Assembly (NCBI RefSeq): GCF_004337985.1
Contig: NC_043743.1
Coordinates: 1,631,882-1,695,881, forward strand
From: Pyricularia pennisetigena
Taxonomy: Eukaryota; Ascomycota; Sordariomycetes; Magnaporthales; Pyriculariaceae
Length of the DNA stretch: 64,000 nt
Direction: 5' to 3'
Below the pieces are notes generated by a model that made no database searches, was not told where the DNA came from, and saw only the letters and a list, made by a program, of their open reading frames with translations. Of this stretch, positions 50,001 through 61,872 are shown piece by piece (positions within the stretch are counted from its first letter, which is position 1; every line of letters starts with the position of its first letter). The translations under genes and the position numbers were made by a program.

Positions 50001-51954
50001 CGCTGCCAAGGGAGGGGATGCATGTGTTTGCATGCTGTCGGTGTGTGGGACAGGCCCAACGCAGGCGATGCGAGATGGGTGAAGCCGGGAGTGCTTATGT
50101 GGGCCGAAGGAGGGGGAAGCCCTCTACCGCTGTACTCCGTACTTTTTTTGTACTGCGTAAAGAGATGGATGTGGGTTGCGGTTCTTTTTTTTTTTCCCTG
50201 CTGCTGTGCGCCCCCGGCTCCCCTGCTGGGATGGGATGCTGGACCTTGTTCACAGCAGGCACAATCCTAGCGGCATGGGTGAAGGTGCCTGCCTGCCCTG
50301 CCTTAGCTGTAAGCAGGCACTTTGCACGCTTTGCATGGCGGGGTTGACGATGTTTACTACTGGAGAGGGAAACAGCACCTGCAGGACTGACATGTCAAAG
50401 CCTCAATGGAACAAGAAGAATAGGGACCGGACCGTTAATTGGCCTCCCGGATATGCTGCCTCTATATCCCGCCGCCTCTCATGCTTGCCCATGCCGGGTG
50501 GGAAGCCCGTCGTCCATGTTATCAAGTTCTGCAGCATGCAAGCGAGATCCGGCGTCGATCCAAAAGGAAAGAGGTGTACAAAACAAAGTATCCACCATCT
50601 ATCTATCAGGCTGGCTTGGCTGGGCTTACTGTTGCAGTGGAGTGCTTTTTTTTTCCCCCATCACACACACATTCAGGTACTCATCCGAAAACTACTCTGC
50701 GCTCCTCGGTTCTCTTTGAGGTGAATGCGTTGTCCGCCGTTTGCTTTTGTTTGGGTCCAATTCCAATTGGGGAAAAAGGAATGCTACGAGCGGTGGGCAA
50801 ATCAGCCAAATCAATTGCCTTTTTGTTTCGTCCGCCTCACCCACAACCAGACGACGAGGGCCGCCCAGGGAGCCGACCGCCTCGAACCTGACGTTTTGGT
50901 CCAATAATACGATGGCACACAAAGTCCCTGAGCATCCCCCGATCCCCCCCTGGTAAGACTGAAGAGTCGTACGGCATGGATTATTTTGAGTCGTCGCCCG
51001 CCGGCGTCCTGACCATCCCGGACCTGTCCTTTTTTCCCTCTCTACCCCTCCCCCCGAAACTCCCTTCCCACTGATACCAAAATAAATTTACCTTGTTCCC
51101 AGTAACATTCTTTCGGTCAGGAAGACACTAGCGTACTCAGAGTTTAGGGGCTCGACGTATGGGATCACAAAGGTAATAAAATGCGAGATGACAGATCGGA
51201 AGAATACCTGCTACGTAGGTCCTTCCAAGGCTAGGCAACCAGACAGCAAATACTGTAGTGCATCTACCGTTTTTGAGGGTGCATTGGGGTTAGGGTGAGG
51301 GGCGAGGGAAGCTTCCTGTGCCCAGGGTCTGGTCTGGTCTCGATCGCCACTTGTCCCTTCGCGTCAAGGCTGCATAAGCGTGTGAGCTTGCTTGCGATTA
51401 ACTGCGCCGTGGGATGGAGGCGCCTCTGTTGATATACATATGTACATATATCATTGCCGTTATTACAATAAGTGGCCAGAGACGACAAAAGAACCAAAAT
51501 CGGGTTTAGCAAAGCAATCGTAGCTTACGGTTGGGCGAGATCCAAACCTTGCTCTCTGCCAACTCCAGCCATCTTTTTTTGTTAATAAAAATTATTTTAT
51601 TTTATTTTACCATTTCAAGCGACAAGCAAGGAGGCTAAGTACTGGGGGTGAGAAAACGGGGGTCCACTAGGTTCGCGCGCACACTGTGACGTTGAAGAGG
51701 CGCGCCATTTACTTCGCTGGCGAGTTGTCGTTGGTTTGAGAGGGAAAAAAAAGTTATTCGTTCCAAAATCCTCACCGCTACTCTAAATCAACACCCCCCC
51801 ATCCATGTTGAACAACCTTGTGGTCCCCGCCTGGGGTGCACGGTCTCTTGCTTACCGTAGACCCAGTCCACTGCGTAGTACGTAGCTAAAACTAACTGGC
51901 AGAAAAGAGCGGCTGGGATTCGAGAAACAAAAGAAAATAGACCGGCGACAAGAC

Positions 51955-51981
51955 AAAAAAAAAAAAAAAAAAAAAAAAAAA
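51955..51981 (+). repeat. Poly(A) run, 27 nt
   Basis: Uninterrupted A followed by GAAAGAAAG, in the gene-free region. Confidence 0.95.
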
Positions 51982-53473
51982 GAAAGAAAGATTACAGATG
52001 AGGGGGACAAGGGAAATTGCAAGGGAAAAAAACTTAGGCTGCCTGTTCTTACGAATTTTCAGCCAATGACGTATTTTTCGGCGTCTCGTTTGGGTGTTTT
52101 TTTTTTTCTTTACCGTTTTTGTGGATTCTTTGGTTTACTTCTTTATTTACCCTGAGAGAATGTGGCGTGAAATGTTGCGCACAGTACGCCAGTACTAGTG
52201 CGTTAACAATTTCTATTTGACAATGGGCGTCTTGAGAGACAGACCAAACACAAACAAAAGAAAGCGACCATGACGACTTTCCTGGTGCCATCTTGATTTT
52301 CTCACATGGGCAAAGATTAAGCAAAATAAAAATAAAAAGCCATAAAACGATCATGGCTGATTGCTTGATTTACCGGCTTCGAACCTAGAAACAGACCATC
52401 TCATGATGAGAATTCTGTGCATCGATGGTCTGGTATGAAGTTTGAACCTGCTTCTGCTGTACCGACCTAGTGCTTGTCTGAATTGGCCACCCACCAATCA
52501 ACCTGTCAGTCGAATCATTCTCCTGTTGAGGAGACTGCCGGTGGTAGGGTCGTCGGTCTTGCCCGTGTCCGTTTGGTCTCGGCCAAAGACGACCCCCCTG
52601 CCCTTTGTTTTTTCTTTTCTTTTTTTCCCCCCCTTTACTGTATCAGTAGGATCCTCTATTTTGATCTCGTGACGAAGTTCGAACCAGTTGACAAACGTCT
52701 GGGTTGAGCATCGTTGGGCCCCCATCAAGTAGGACATTGTTTGCCGGCGTGGGCTCAACGACTTGCTACCGGTTCTCTTCCACCCCGGTACAACACTCCC
52801 CCTCCCTCCTCGCCCAGCTGATGAGATGGCAACAGTGCCCAAGGGCTAGACAAAAAAAAAAAAAATAGAAAAAAAAAAGTCGGTTCATGCCTCCTGACGG
52901 GTCCGACGAGAAATCCTGGGACGATGGCCTTTCCGCGCGCCTCCAGGGTGTTGTTCCGGGACCGAACTTATTCGAACCCACACGCAACAGAGGCACGGCG
53001 CTCCCTCAATGGCTCTTCTGCTTCCTCCCTTGCTTCCCCCCCTCTGTCTTTTGCTGGCCTTTGCTCTACCGCTTGTTCCTTCATTCATCATCCTACCTCT
53101 CGATGCCTTGTCCGTTCCAGGATGTTTATAAAAATAAATAAAAAAATAAAATAAAAACTACAATACCAACAGAACAACAACAGTAAGCCTAGAAAACAAG
53201 GGTCCTGCTTCCCAAGTTGCTTGCTGCGCCTGTGGCCAAGTCAAGGACGACCCCGGTATTCTGTCCTTCCTTTTTTTTTGTTGTGCTCCATGCTGCAGTA
53301 CACCTGCCGTGCGGGGAGTGTACACCTGCATGCGAGTGGCAGTAGCCTACATGTACGTACAGCGGGCATGTACAGATCCTTTATTTTTAATTTGATGACA
53401 TGTTATTTATTGATTTGTTTGCCTCTACCTTGCCACGCCGTTGCCAACAAGCAATGCAGTCGAATCGGTCAGG

Positions 53474-53475
<2 letters not shown>

Positions 53476-53529
<54 letters not shown>
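53476..53529 (+). repeat. Poly(A) run, 54 nt
   Basis: Longest homopolymer of the window, pure A on the plus strand, within the gene-free region. The exact length is likely uncertain in any assembly. Confidence 0.9.
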
Positions 53530-53530
<1 letters not shown>

Positions 53531-56500
53531 ACCACTCTTCTGCCTTCGTCATACATTAGCTCTTCCGGGTATGTCGACGGGGAGGCCGATGGGCTTTTTC
53601 TTTAGACCTAACTGGTCCTCTGTCGTTCCTTGCGTCTACCCCGAAAAGAATTGTCTTCTTGGACGCCATTTTGTGTCGTACATTGCATGTTAAATGTCAA
53701 TTTACTCCTCGGGCATTAGCTCCCCCAAGATTTGTTGTTTCTACTGCAGAGCTGCTGTGACTTTGATTTTTTTTTTTTTCCGCTGGGGGGTGGGTGTGTT
53801 GATCTGCATGCGTTACATAAGAAAAGCCATATGAAATATGCAAAATGCAAAATGCATGCGCCCGTAGGTTTGCATGGTTTTCTAGAGCACTGCGGGAAGA
53901 CTGCTTACAGAGGCTTGAATTGTAATATATTAGCTGCTGCTATTTGGTCGTGTAAACCTTTTTATATATAAAAAAGGGGGAGATGGCTACAGGAACTGAG
54001 AATCTTTGATATAATGACAACAGGATGTTTTGTCAGAGCATTGTGGACTTGTTGTATGATATCAAAGAGTGGTCATGTTATTCAGTACATTCATATCCAT
54101 CATGAAAGCAGTATTTGCAGCTGTGTCAGCAATTTAATTCCGTTATGAGAGCTTGAGTTCCCTCATCTGGATACCATCATCTACTCATTATGATACTACC
54201 AAACCTCTCACAACCTCTTCAGCCGTAAGGCCTCAAGAGGAGACTTTGATCGTTTCCTGCCACGTATTCTACATTTACTTTCCTGTCCACGTTGCCGCGC
54301 AACAAGGGGAACATAACTATACTCCAAGGTCACTGCACGAGGGTTCGGGTTCGGACAAGTCCTTGCTTGGTCGACCACAGGCCCGGGAAAATTCTCCTCT
54401 TTCGTGATCTCCTGCCTTGACCTTGTACACCAAGGATATCAACTATTCCTCCGTCGGCCTGACCTTGTCGACACCCAGAATCCCCTGTCAAGATGAAGGG
54501 GGTGTGTGTACATACCATAAAGCATATATCGGGAACATGTCTTCTCTGACTGTATGTAACACGGCCGAGTTCCTCTAGCCGCTCTGTACAGTCCCCGGGC
54601 TTTTGGTTCGACGCGCATCCCAAACCATCTCCTTTCAAGGACAGGTCTAACTGCAAGGGGCAAAGAAATTGCAACTTATGCGCCTAATGCAGCCTCTTGT
54701 GGACCAGTCCTATAGAGCTTACATGAGAGAAGGGAGTCAAAGAAGTCTAGACCCGGCCACGAGCAAGAGAATCAGGGGCCGGCAAGGAATCAAAAGAACA
54801 GACCGTTCTCGGCGAGTCTTTCCAGCTGGCCCATCTCAATTCTTGTGGCCACTCCGTCCCTGACCGATGCCTGGGATTACTCAGATGTAAACATCGGATG
54901 CAAAATCATGACTTTTGATGATGGGTAGCCCGGCGCTAGCTATTCTGCCTCGGGGAGCTGCTCCCTGGCTCTGGCAGATGCTGCTATTCTTCGCCTTCCC
55001 CGAACCCGAATGTTGGTGCTGTCTGTGCAACTCGACTGACGCCAAACCCGATCCTTTCCAACCGCCCCCTCCCCGCCCAGAGCATCAAGTACCAGCACGC
55101 AAACCCAGTCGTGCTTGGTACACGAACCTTCGTGAGACGTTGGACGTGGCGCCCTGCCGAAATACGTCTGACGGGACGACAATGGGATTCGGTCAAGGAG
55201 AAGAAAAAACCCGTTCAGGGGCGGGCTTTGACCAAGTAGAAAAGACGAGATGATTGCCTGGGACAACTGCGGGAAGTATAAACACTCCCCCACTCCTCGG
55301 CGACCTGGGTCCATGCCCATACAGTATCTCCTCACATAGCCGGAGGGCATTGGGCGGGTTCTGCTTAGTCGAGGGCTCCCGGGTGCCACGAGCCACTGAT
55401 CGGACTGACCTTGTCCAGCACCGGGAGTGGCTCGAAGGGAACTTTTGTGCTTTCTCAAATTTGTTCAAAATTTCCGCTAAAGCCCGGCCCCACGTCTGCT
55501 AAAGGAAAGAATCCAACAAACTGCCTAGCAAGGGAGAGTATACGAGTCGTTGGCCCGTTATGGTTATATGCTTAGGCGTGTTTGTCGCACAATGGATACC
55601 ACCTTTCCGTCGGTTCCTTGAGTACCTCTCCTTTTCCGCTCCGCTCCCTGTCTCTCTCTCTCTCCCTCCCCCCCCCTCTCTCTCTCTCTCTGTCCTTGTA
55701 GGCTTTTGCGTCTGGCCCATGCAAACATGAACAGCAAACTCTGGCTCGTCGCATCAACAAAAGAACAGATGACCTGCGTTGCTTGCTCGCGCTTGTTTTC
55801 CACAGCACGCGACTAGAAAGGAGGGGGTTAAGAATTTAAGACGGACTGCATGCAGGACCAATGCTGAAGTCAATGGCGATTCTCCTTTTCCGTTGAGGGT
55901 CCTGTCAAGTACACGCAGAGGTATGCTTTTGACTCCATGGGACCTGCAGAAAACTAAGCACAGGCAGTGAAAACTTGGAAGTAAATGCGTCGATTTGCGT
56001 CATGAACACTTTATTTTTTTTGCTTTGTTTCTTTTTTTCATTTTTTCCCCCAAAGTAACCCAAGGAGGTGATGACTAACCGATTATGTTTGACTGGTGAA
56101 CGCATCCCATGAAACGCGGAGAAACAAAGTTTTCGGAGGATTTTTGTATGGGTTTGGCTAGCTATCCCGGCGGACAGGATTGTGCAAGCATGGTTCCTGG
56201 AAAAAGGGAGAAGAGTGAGGGGGACAGCCACCACGGCACGAGGATCTATTTTCATGCACGTCAAGTAGGAAAGATGTATGCCGGCCACATGCTCCAGGGA
56301 TTCTTTAAATTGAATCTGGACGTTGCTACCTCCGCTCTCTTCCTTACTCGACAAGGATGTTGCCGGTTGCCGGTATGCTTAGTATTGACAGGCAATTCAT
56401 GGCTTGTAAATCACGTTGCTGCGCACGTTGCACGTCGCCACGCTTCGCGACTCGCCCGTCCACGTGCGTAGGGGGTGGCGGACTTTGTGAATGTTTTCAC

Positions 56501-58921
56501 TTTTTATTTTTATTTTTTATTATTTTTTCCCCTTCTTTCTCGGATAGTAAAAAGCCACTAGTAAAAGTTAGTCATAAACCCGTGCCCCTGTGTATAGGGA
56601 GGCAAGAGCAATAACTCAAACATACGATGGTAGCATGGTCAGGCACAGATGAGAAGAGAAGTCTATCAATCTCACTTCAGAGCCGTCGAGCTCAGACTGT
56701 TTCCAAGCAGCAGTGGGTGGAGGAAAAAAAAGGAGAAGTGTATGGATCAGTACTCCCGCTTTGTCGTTGTCTGGCCGCCATGCACATGCACGCAGTAGAG
56801 TATGTTCGGACGGGAAAACAGGAGGGACGGAGGGGGACAGAAACCGGGAGACTAACCCAAAGCACAGAATGCCATGTGGTCAGCAGCCGCAGCAGAAGTG
56901 CATAGTGGCATCCCGGAGGGCCTAACCTAATATTCAGATTGTACGGCGTGACTTTTGGCAGACAGATAGCCTCATTTACCCTGATAACGTTCCATGCTTG
57001 TGTTTAGGTTTCCTTCTTTATCTCAGGGGGAAGCAAGGTACGGGTGGCTTTCTATACGAAGGCCAGTGTCAAGACGAATGGGAGATGCAAACTGTGGGAT
57101 GAAAAGAAGGTTTCCTCCGGGGGGCCCTGGCAGTATACAGACTACCGGTAATTAGTACATAGTAGGTTTGCATGAATTTATAGCAGCAAGATTTGAGTTG
57201 CCGTGCTCCCGAAGGCTGCCTGTCGTTGTGGGATGATTTATCCGGTCTCACAAATGCTAGGACTGCCCATGTAGTCTGAATCTCATCAAGCTGCCAGGGC
57301 AAACTTATTCGGCGGTCCTGCCGGGGATGAGACAGTGCAGAGTACCGAACAACCCTACAGGACCGCTGATACGAAGAACCTGAGGGAAAGAACAAGCTTT
57401 TATCTCTCCACCTAGGTTCGATTCGCTTGATGCAAAACCATAAGATTTGGGTAATTTTTATCGAAGCACAAAGGGTGTGGACGTATATGCTCTGGCGGTG
57501 GAAATGTGCCGCTAGGCTGGTCGCTGCCGCATGGCGGTTGCAGAGAGCGTGGACAGCTGCAAGGCACAACGAACGAATGCAACGCAAAAGCCTTTTTTGC
57601 GTAATGGAGGGCGCGGAAGTATGTACAAAGACAGGATGCAGCTGAAGCCAAGTCGCCTGCATGTAGATGCGTTGCGTTGCGTTGCTCGTTGTTGTTAGCT
57701 TTTGCCTCTGCACCAGAAACGCACCCGCGCGCGCCTTGCCGTGCAGGTTGCCTTGCAGCAAACTGTCCAGCGTCACTTTTACTGTGCCGCCATGTCCGGC
57801 ACGACGGGTTTAGACTAAACTGGCTTGGGCCGTGCTCTGATCCGTCGGCATTAACCCATAGATGTGGCTCGTTGAACCCCATCAGATGCGACGACGTGGC
57901 ATGGGATGGATGCGATTGCATTATGATGTACGTCAAGTCGAGTTGCCACAGCGGCGTGCTGTTCGGGCGAATTTTTATCTTGTTTTTTGTTGTCGTATGG
58001 TAGTCCAGTTAGTACAATGGCATCAAAATCTTCAAAGGGGAACCGAAAGTCTTCAACGTTGGCTCATGATTACAGCTCGATTTTCGGCTGTGAAAGTTTG
58101 GGATGTTTTCAAGGCTGAAATCAATCATGAGACAGGACCAAGACATTCGCGATGAGATTTAGCCCCTATGAGAAGAATAAAATGTTCGGGGTTTGTGCTT
58201 ATGCTTAGTGCCCGGTCTCCGAAGGAAGGGACAGCAAAATACCGCTAAAAGGAGAATTGATGATCGTCCCAGCACTAGTGTCTGTCGGTGGGGTTTTTTT
58301 TTGGGTGTCCGAAACTGCTGAACAAGGTGGAATGTGCGCTGGAGATCAATAACAAAGTCCCTGTAACACCAGCAACAGCTTTGATCCCATCCCAAATGTT
58401 TTGAGCACAATCCATCCTTCGTCAACCGACCGTGAAAACCTGTTACTGAAATATTCGCACAAACAGCCTGTCAATACAAGGCACGATTAACGGGAAACCC
58501 CATTTAAACTTGTCACTTGACGCTTCTCAGACGCGAGGTTCACGGACAGTGCATGTGGCTTTGGCAGGACAAACCCCAGGCGGACGCTATTCCATTGCTT
58601 CCGAGAGCAGAACATCCGTACTTGCGCAGCAGGTACAAACGGGCTGAAAATCATCGGGTGGGAACTTTGTTCTCGCCGCATTCCGGGACATTGTGAAAGT
58701 TTTCAACCGAGCAATCAAGGCTCGACAGTTTTCCGGTGTTGCCGTCATACGAAGGGACGAAAGATTCAGGGAACCGACCAGCCAGGGCCCAGGAGAGGGG
58801 ACAAAAAAAAAAAAAAAAAAAAAAACAATCAGCTCGTCATTTTGCTCGTTCGTACCACCGCTTCTTCCCCTCCTGTTGACACCGACCGGACCTTTTTGCC
58901 TGAAGTACGAGCAGCACGGAT

Positions 58922-60219
58922 ATGTCACAACCCCCACCGTCTTCTGGTGCAAGCGAAGCGCAGAGACAGGAAGCAGGCCTACCCACAGCGTCGCTGTCAA
59001 CACGCCCTCAGAATCCCAAGAAAGCTGCCGAGCCCCAGTACGGACGACGCTTTGACCCGTGGAACTCGGTGTCTCTCGGACATCAACGTTCCGAGACGAC
59101 CGGCCCGCTCGGATGGAGGGAGAGCCGCGCCGCAAAGCTGGGCGGCCAGTTCCGCGCTGGATATCGCGGCGGCGGTGGAGAGCGGGTGTCGGACGCCGTT
59201 GGCCGGGGCAGCAAGGACTTTGATGAGACCTTGGGCGCTGTCGTGGGCAAGGATGCCCGCGCTCGCGCAGCTTGCAGCGTCGTGGACATGCTCAGGCGGC
59301 CGGGGGCCATGAAGGATGGTGGCGCTGCGGCTGGGAGATCTACTGGAATGTCATCGTCATTATCACCATCCGTGTCATCACCATCTACAGGATACCCAAT
59401 AATAGCAGCACCATTGCCCAAGTTGGCAATATCAGAGGACAAACTACCAGATACAGATTTACCATCACCACCCACATATGTTTCACAAGTAAACACAACC
59501 ACGGATGAACAGACCAAGGCATCTCAAAAGCAAGAAAACCAAAAGTCTGAGAAGAAGCTGAGAGGCGGCATATTCGACGGACTGGTCATCTACGTGAACG
59601 GGAGTACACACCCACTCATCTCAGATCACAAGCTTAAGCATGTGCTGGCGGAAAACGGCGCACGCATGACTATACATCTGGGCCGCCGCCAGGTCACACA
59701 CGTCATACTTGGCCGCCCTGCTGCCTCCTCCGCCACGAATAAAGGTATATCCGGTGCGGGCGGGGGATTGGCCGCCGGGAAACTCGAGAGGGAGATCCGG
59801 AGGGTGGGCGGATGCGGTGTCAAATTTGTTGGTGTGGAATGGTAGGAACCCGTATTTTTCGTACATACCATCCTCACCCAGCAAACAAAAAAACATTCCG
59901 TCAAGTGTTTTCCCCTACCGAGCCCGAGGATCTGGTTATACTGTGGATCATTTGCCTTGCTGCTCCTGGCCAGCACTCTCCGCCTTATTCTTGTTCCCCC
60001 GCTCTTGAATTTTTACTGGCACGTGCATGGGACTGCTTTTACTACAATACCTTGGTCACACCGGATAAATAATACTAACTCAAATCTTTCAGGATACTCG
60101 AAAGCGTCAAGGCAGGACGAAGACTGCCTGAAGCCCGGTTCGCAGGCCTCAAAATGGCACCTGGTGGCCAGCAAAGTGTCTATGACACATTCTCGAGACC
60201 AAACCGGTCAAACAGTTGA
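58922..60219 (+). CDS. BRCT-domain protein
   Basis: Predicted 348-residue protein. Exons 58922-59841 and 60093-60219; the 251-nt intron has an ACTAAC branch point about 20 nt before its CAG. The N-terminal 210 residues are disordered, with YGRRFDPWNSVSLGHQRSE, a conserved-looking block, and a Gly-rich basic patch. A single BRCT domain covers about 219-325: GGIFDGLVIYVNGSTHPLIS, LAENGARMTIHLGRRQVTH, VILGRPAA and, across the intron, VEWILESVKAGRRLPEARF with the diagnostic BRCT Trp split between exons. This resembles the Rev1 BRCT but there is no polymerase domain, so it is a stand-alone reader, perhaps in DNA damage response. Function is inference. It is divergent from StuA across the 19.8-kb gap. 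Confidence 0.82.
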
Positions 60220-61872
60220 TCTATAGCACCGGCAAGCAGCACCAGAGAACCCAGTAGTTCGGGCTCGGCCGCTACATCTGCAAGTCGGACGTTGTGACGC
60301 TTCTGCGAGGGGGGCAGGTGGCGGAGGACGAGAGCCTGCCCCCTAGTGTCATTAGCATGGCGTGTCTTTTGCCATGATCTGAAGAAACCACAGGGCTTGC
60401 AACTCGTGGTCATACCGTAGAAGCATGATTGATGATCCTCGCGCCTGAGAAGTTTGGCCCGTTTGCCCAGCTCGATTTGGGCACCAGCGGTGAGGGAGGG
60501 CGTTGGTCGCACTGGGATGGGCAATCTTGTGGGCCTGCTGCGAGGTCTTTGGATAGATTTTGTCACGTTGTTTTTTTGCCTTGTACGAGGTGATACGGAC
60601 ACTCCACCCCCTTTTCCCAGTTTTTGCTTGGAGATCGTTGTTTCTTTTTTTTTTCTCTCTCTTTCTTTTGTAGTGTTATACCACGGTCAGCATGTCTAGG
60701 ATTCAGGGGCGCATCGGGAATCGTGTTTGACGCTAGGAAATGACTTGCATACCATTATAATCTTGGCGTTTTGTATTTCTTCATTTGTTCTGTTCATCTT
60801 GGTCCACTGGTGCTGAGTGACCCTGGGACTCCTGACAGAAGTCGCGTGCTCCCGCAGACGGGGACCGCTGGTGCAAGGCCTGTCATCGGTCCGGACTTTT
60901 TTCACGTTGTGCAGACTTACTTGTAACCATCATCGATGCCAGAGTGGGTAAGAGGGAGGAGGGTTTTCAGCTGTCGAAGCAACATTTCATACCCATGCAT
61001 CGAGTTTCGGGAGACGGATGGGCGTGTTTGTCCTCCTTCACACCATCTAATACATACATACCACCTACAAGGCCCGTCTAATCGCTCGAGCAGGCTTCCA
61101 CATGTCAAATTCAAGTCGACCCGGTCAACCCAGCTGCAATGACATGCTCTATCGCGTTTTTCTTTTTCTTCTAGAACAGCTTCTCCAACGGCTGCCTGCA
61201 TGTGAGAGACCTTGGATTACTTATAGACCGAAGTAGGGTAGGGTACGTAAAACCACCCCTCGGCTCTCCTCCCCACCCAAAACCAAAAAAAAGAAACCCT
61301 CCTTTGGCTCGCCTTGAGTAGAAAGTAGAATAGTGTCACACAGTGCAGCCTCGAATACGAGACCTGGTGCCATCATTTAATCAATTCGAAGCATTCTCAT
61401 TGGGGGCCGGCCCGGGCTAACGATTTGGCGACATGAGCTCTCTTTCTCCCCATTTTCTCTTGAGCTTGGCCTGGCGTTTTTTTTTTTTTTTAATTTTTTT
61501 TTCCAGAGGTAAACGACCGGATCATCCATCTGACCCAAGCCCATTTTGGCAGTATCTCGCGCTGCAACGGAGCAAAATCTTGAAGACGGGACTGCTGCCA
61601 AGAGCTCAGTGGTATGTTAGCGCTAAATTAGTTAGTTGGTAATGGAAGAAAGGACCCGGTCACTCGGCTTGTAAGTGCAATCTACCTGCCATCTTGCTTG
61701 AGGGTCGGTAATGTCTACTAAAGGTTTACATATGCTTGTTTTCAGGGCTTGGACTTGGGTCACGGAGTTGTCTATCAGTTGAAGAACGCAGGCGGAGTGA
61801 CAGTTGAGCTAGCATAGACAGAAATACCGAGAAATCTCTCCCTCCATCTCTCTCAAAACGACTAGTTTTTAT
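60220..61872. other. 1.65-kb spacer between convergent genes
   Basis: Contains the 3' ends of the BRCT gene and of the acyl-CoA synthetase gene. It has T15 at 61477-61491, the longest T-run of the window. No gene-like frame. Confidence 0.45.

Larger units (their letters stand above)
40501..58921. other. 18.4-kb region with no supported gene
   Basis: Together with the StuA leader this forms a 19.8-kb interval between divergent StuA and BRCT genes. The longest open frames (172-235 codons, for example 57069-57776 minus, 50176-50724 plus and 54940-55458 minus) resemble translated noncoding DNA: many Cys/His/Ser, no domain, no partner exon. It is not strikingly A/T-rich, so heavy RIP is not obvious. 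It contains long A-runs (40957-40996, 42951-42970, 49213-49229, 51955-51981, 53476-53529, 58803-58825), pyrimidine tracts (for example 55650-55691), and scattered ACCTAGGTA- and GTACATGTAC-like words. I found no tRNA, 5S RNA, transposase or reverse transcriptase. Long noncoding RNAs or distal regulatory sites of StuA are possible. Confidence 0.55.

Noticed and set aside
50176..50724. 182-codon plus-strand open frame
   Set aside because: Begins with a poly-Phe from a T-run and has no protein-like composition; other frames across the same bases are open as well.
52372..52382. tRNA B-box-like GGCTTCGAACC
   Set aside because: The flanking bases do not form a T-stem on the minus strand, and no acceptor or anticodon arm can be drawn.
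54940..55458. 172-codon minus-strand open frame
   Set aside because: No recognisable domain; overlapping plus-strand frames are similarly open, typical of GC-balanced noncoding DNA.
57415..57426. tRNA B-box-like GGTTCGATTCG
   Set aside because: The last base of the box is wrong and no cloverleaf can be drawn around it.
57069..57776. 235-codon open frame on the minus strand in the StuA-BRCT gap
   Set aside because: Rich in Cys, His, Arg and Ser with no domain or repeat pattern, and no neighbouring exon continues it. Looks like chance translation.
40501..58921. Transposon or retroelement remnants suggested by the poly(A) runs
   Set aside because: No reverse-transcriptase or transposase motifs, terminal repeats or target-site duplications could be recognised next to the runs.
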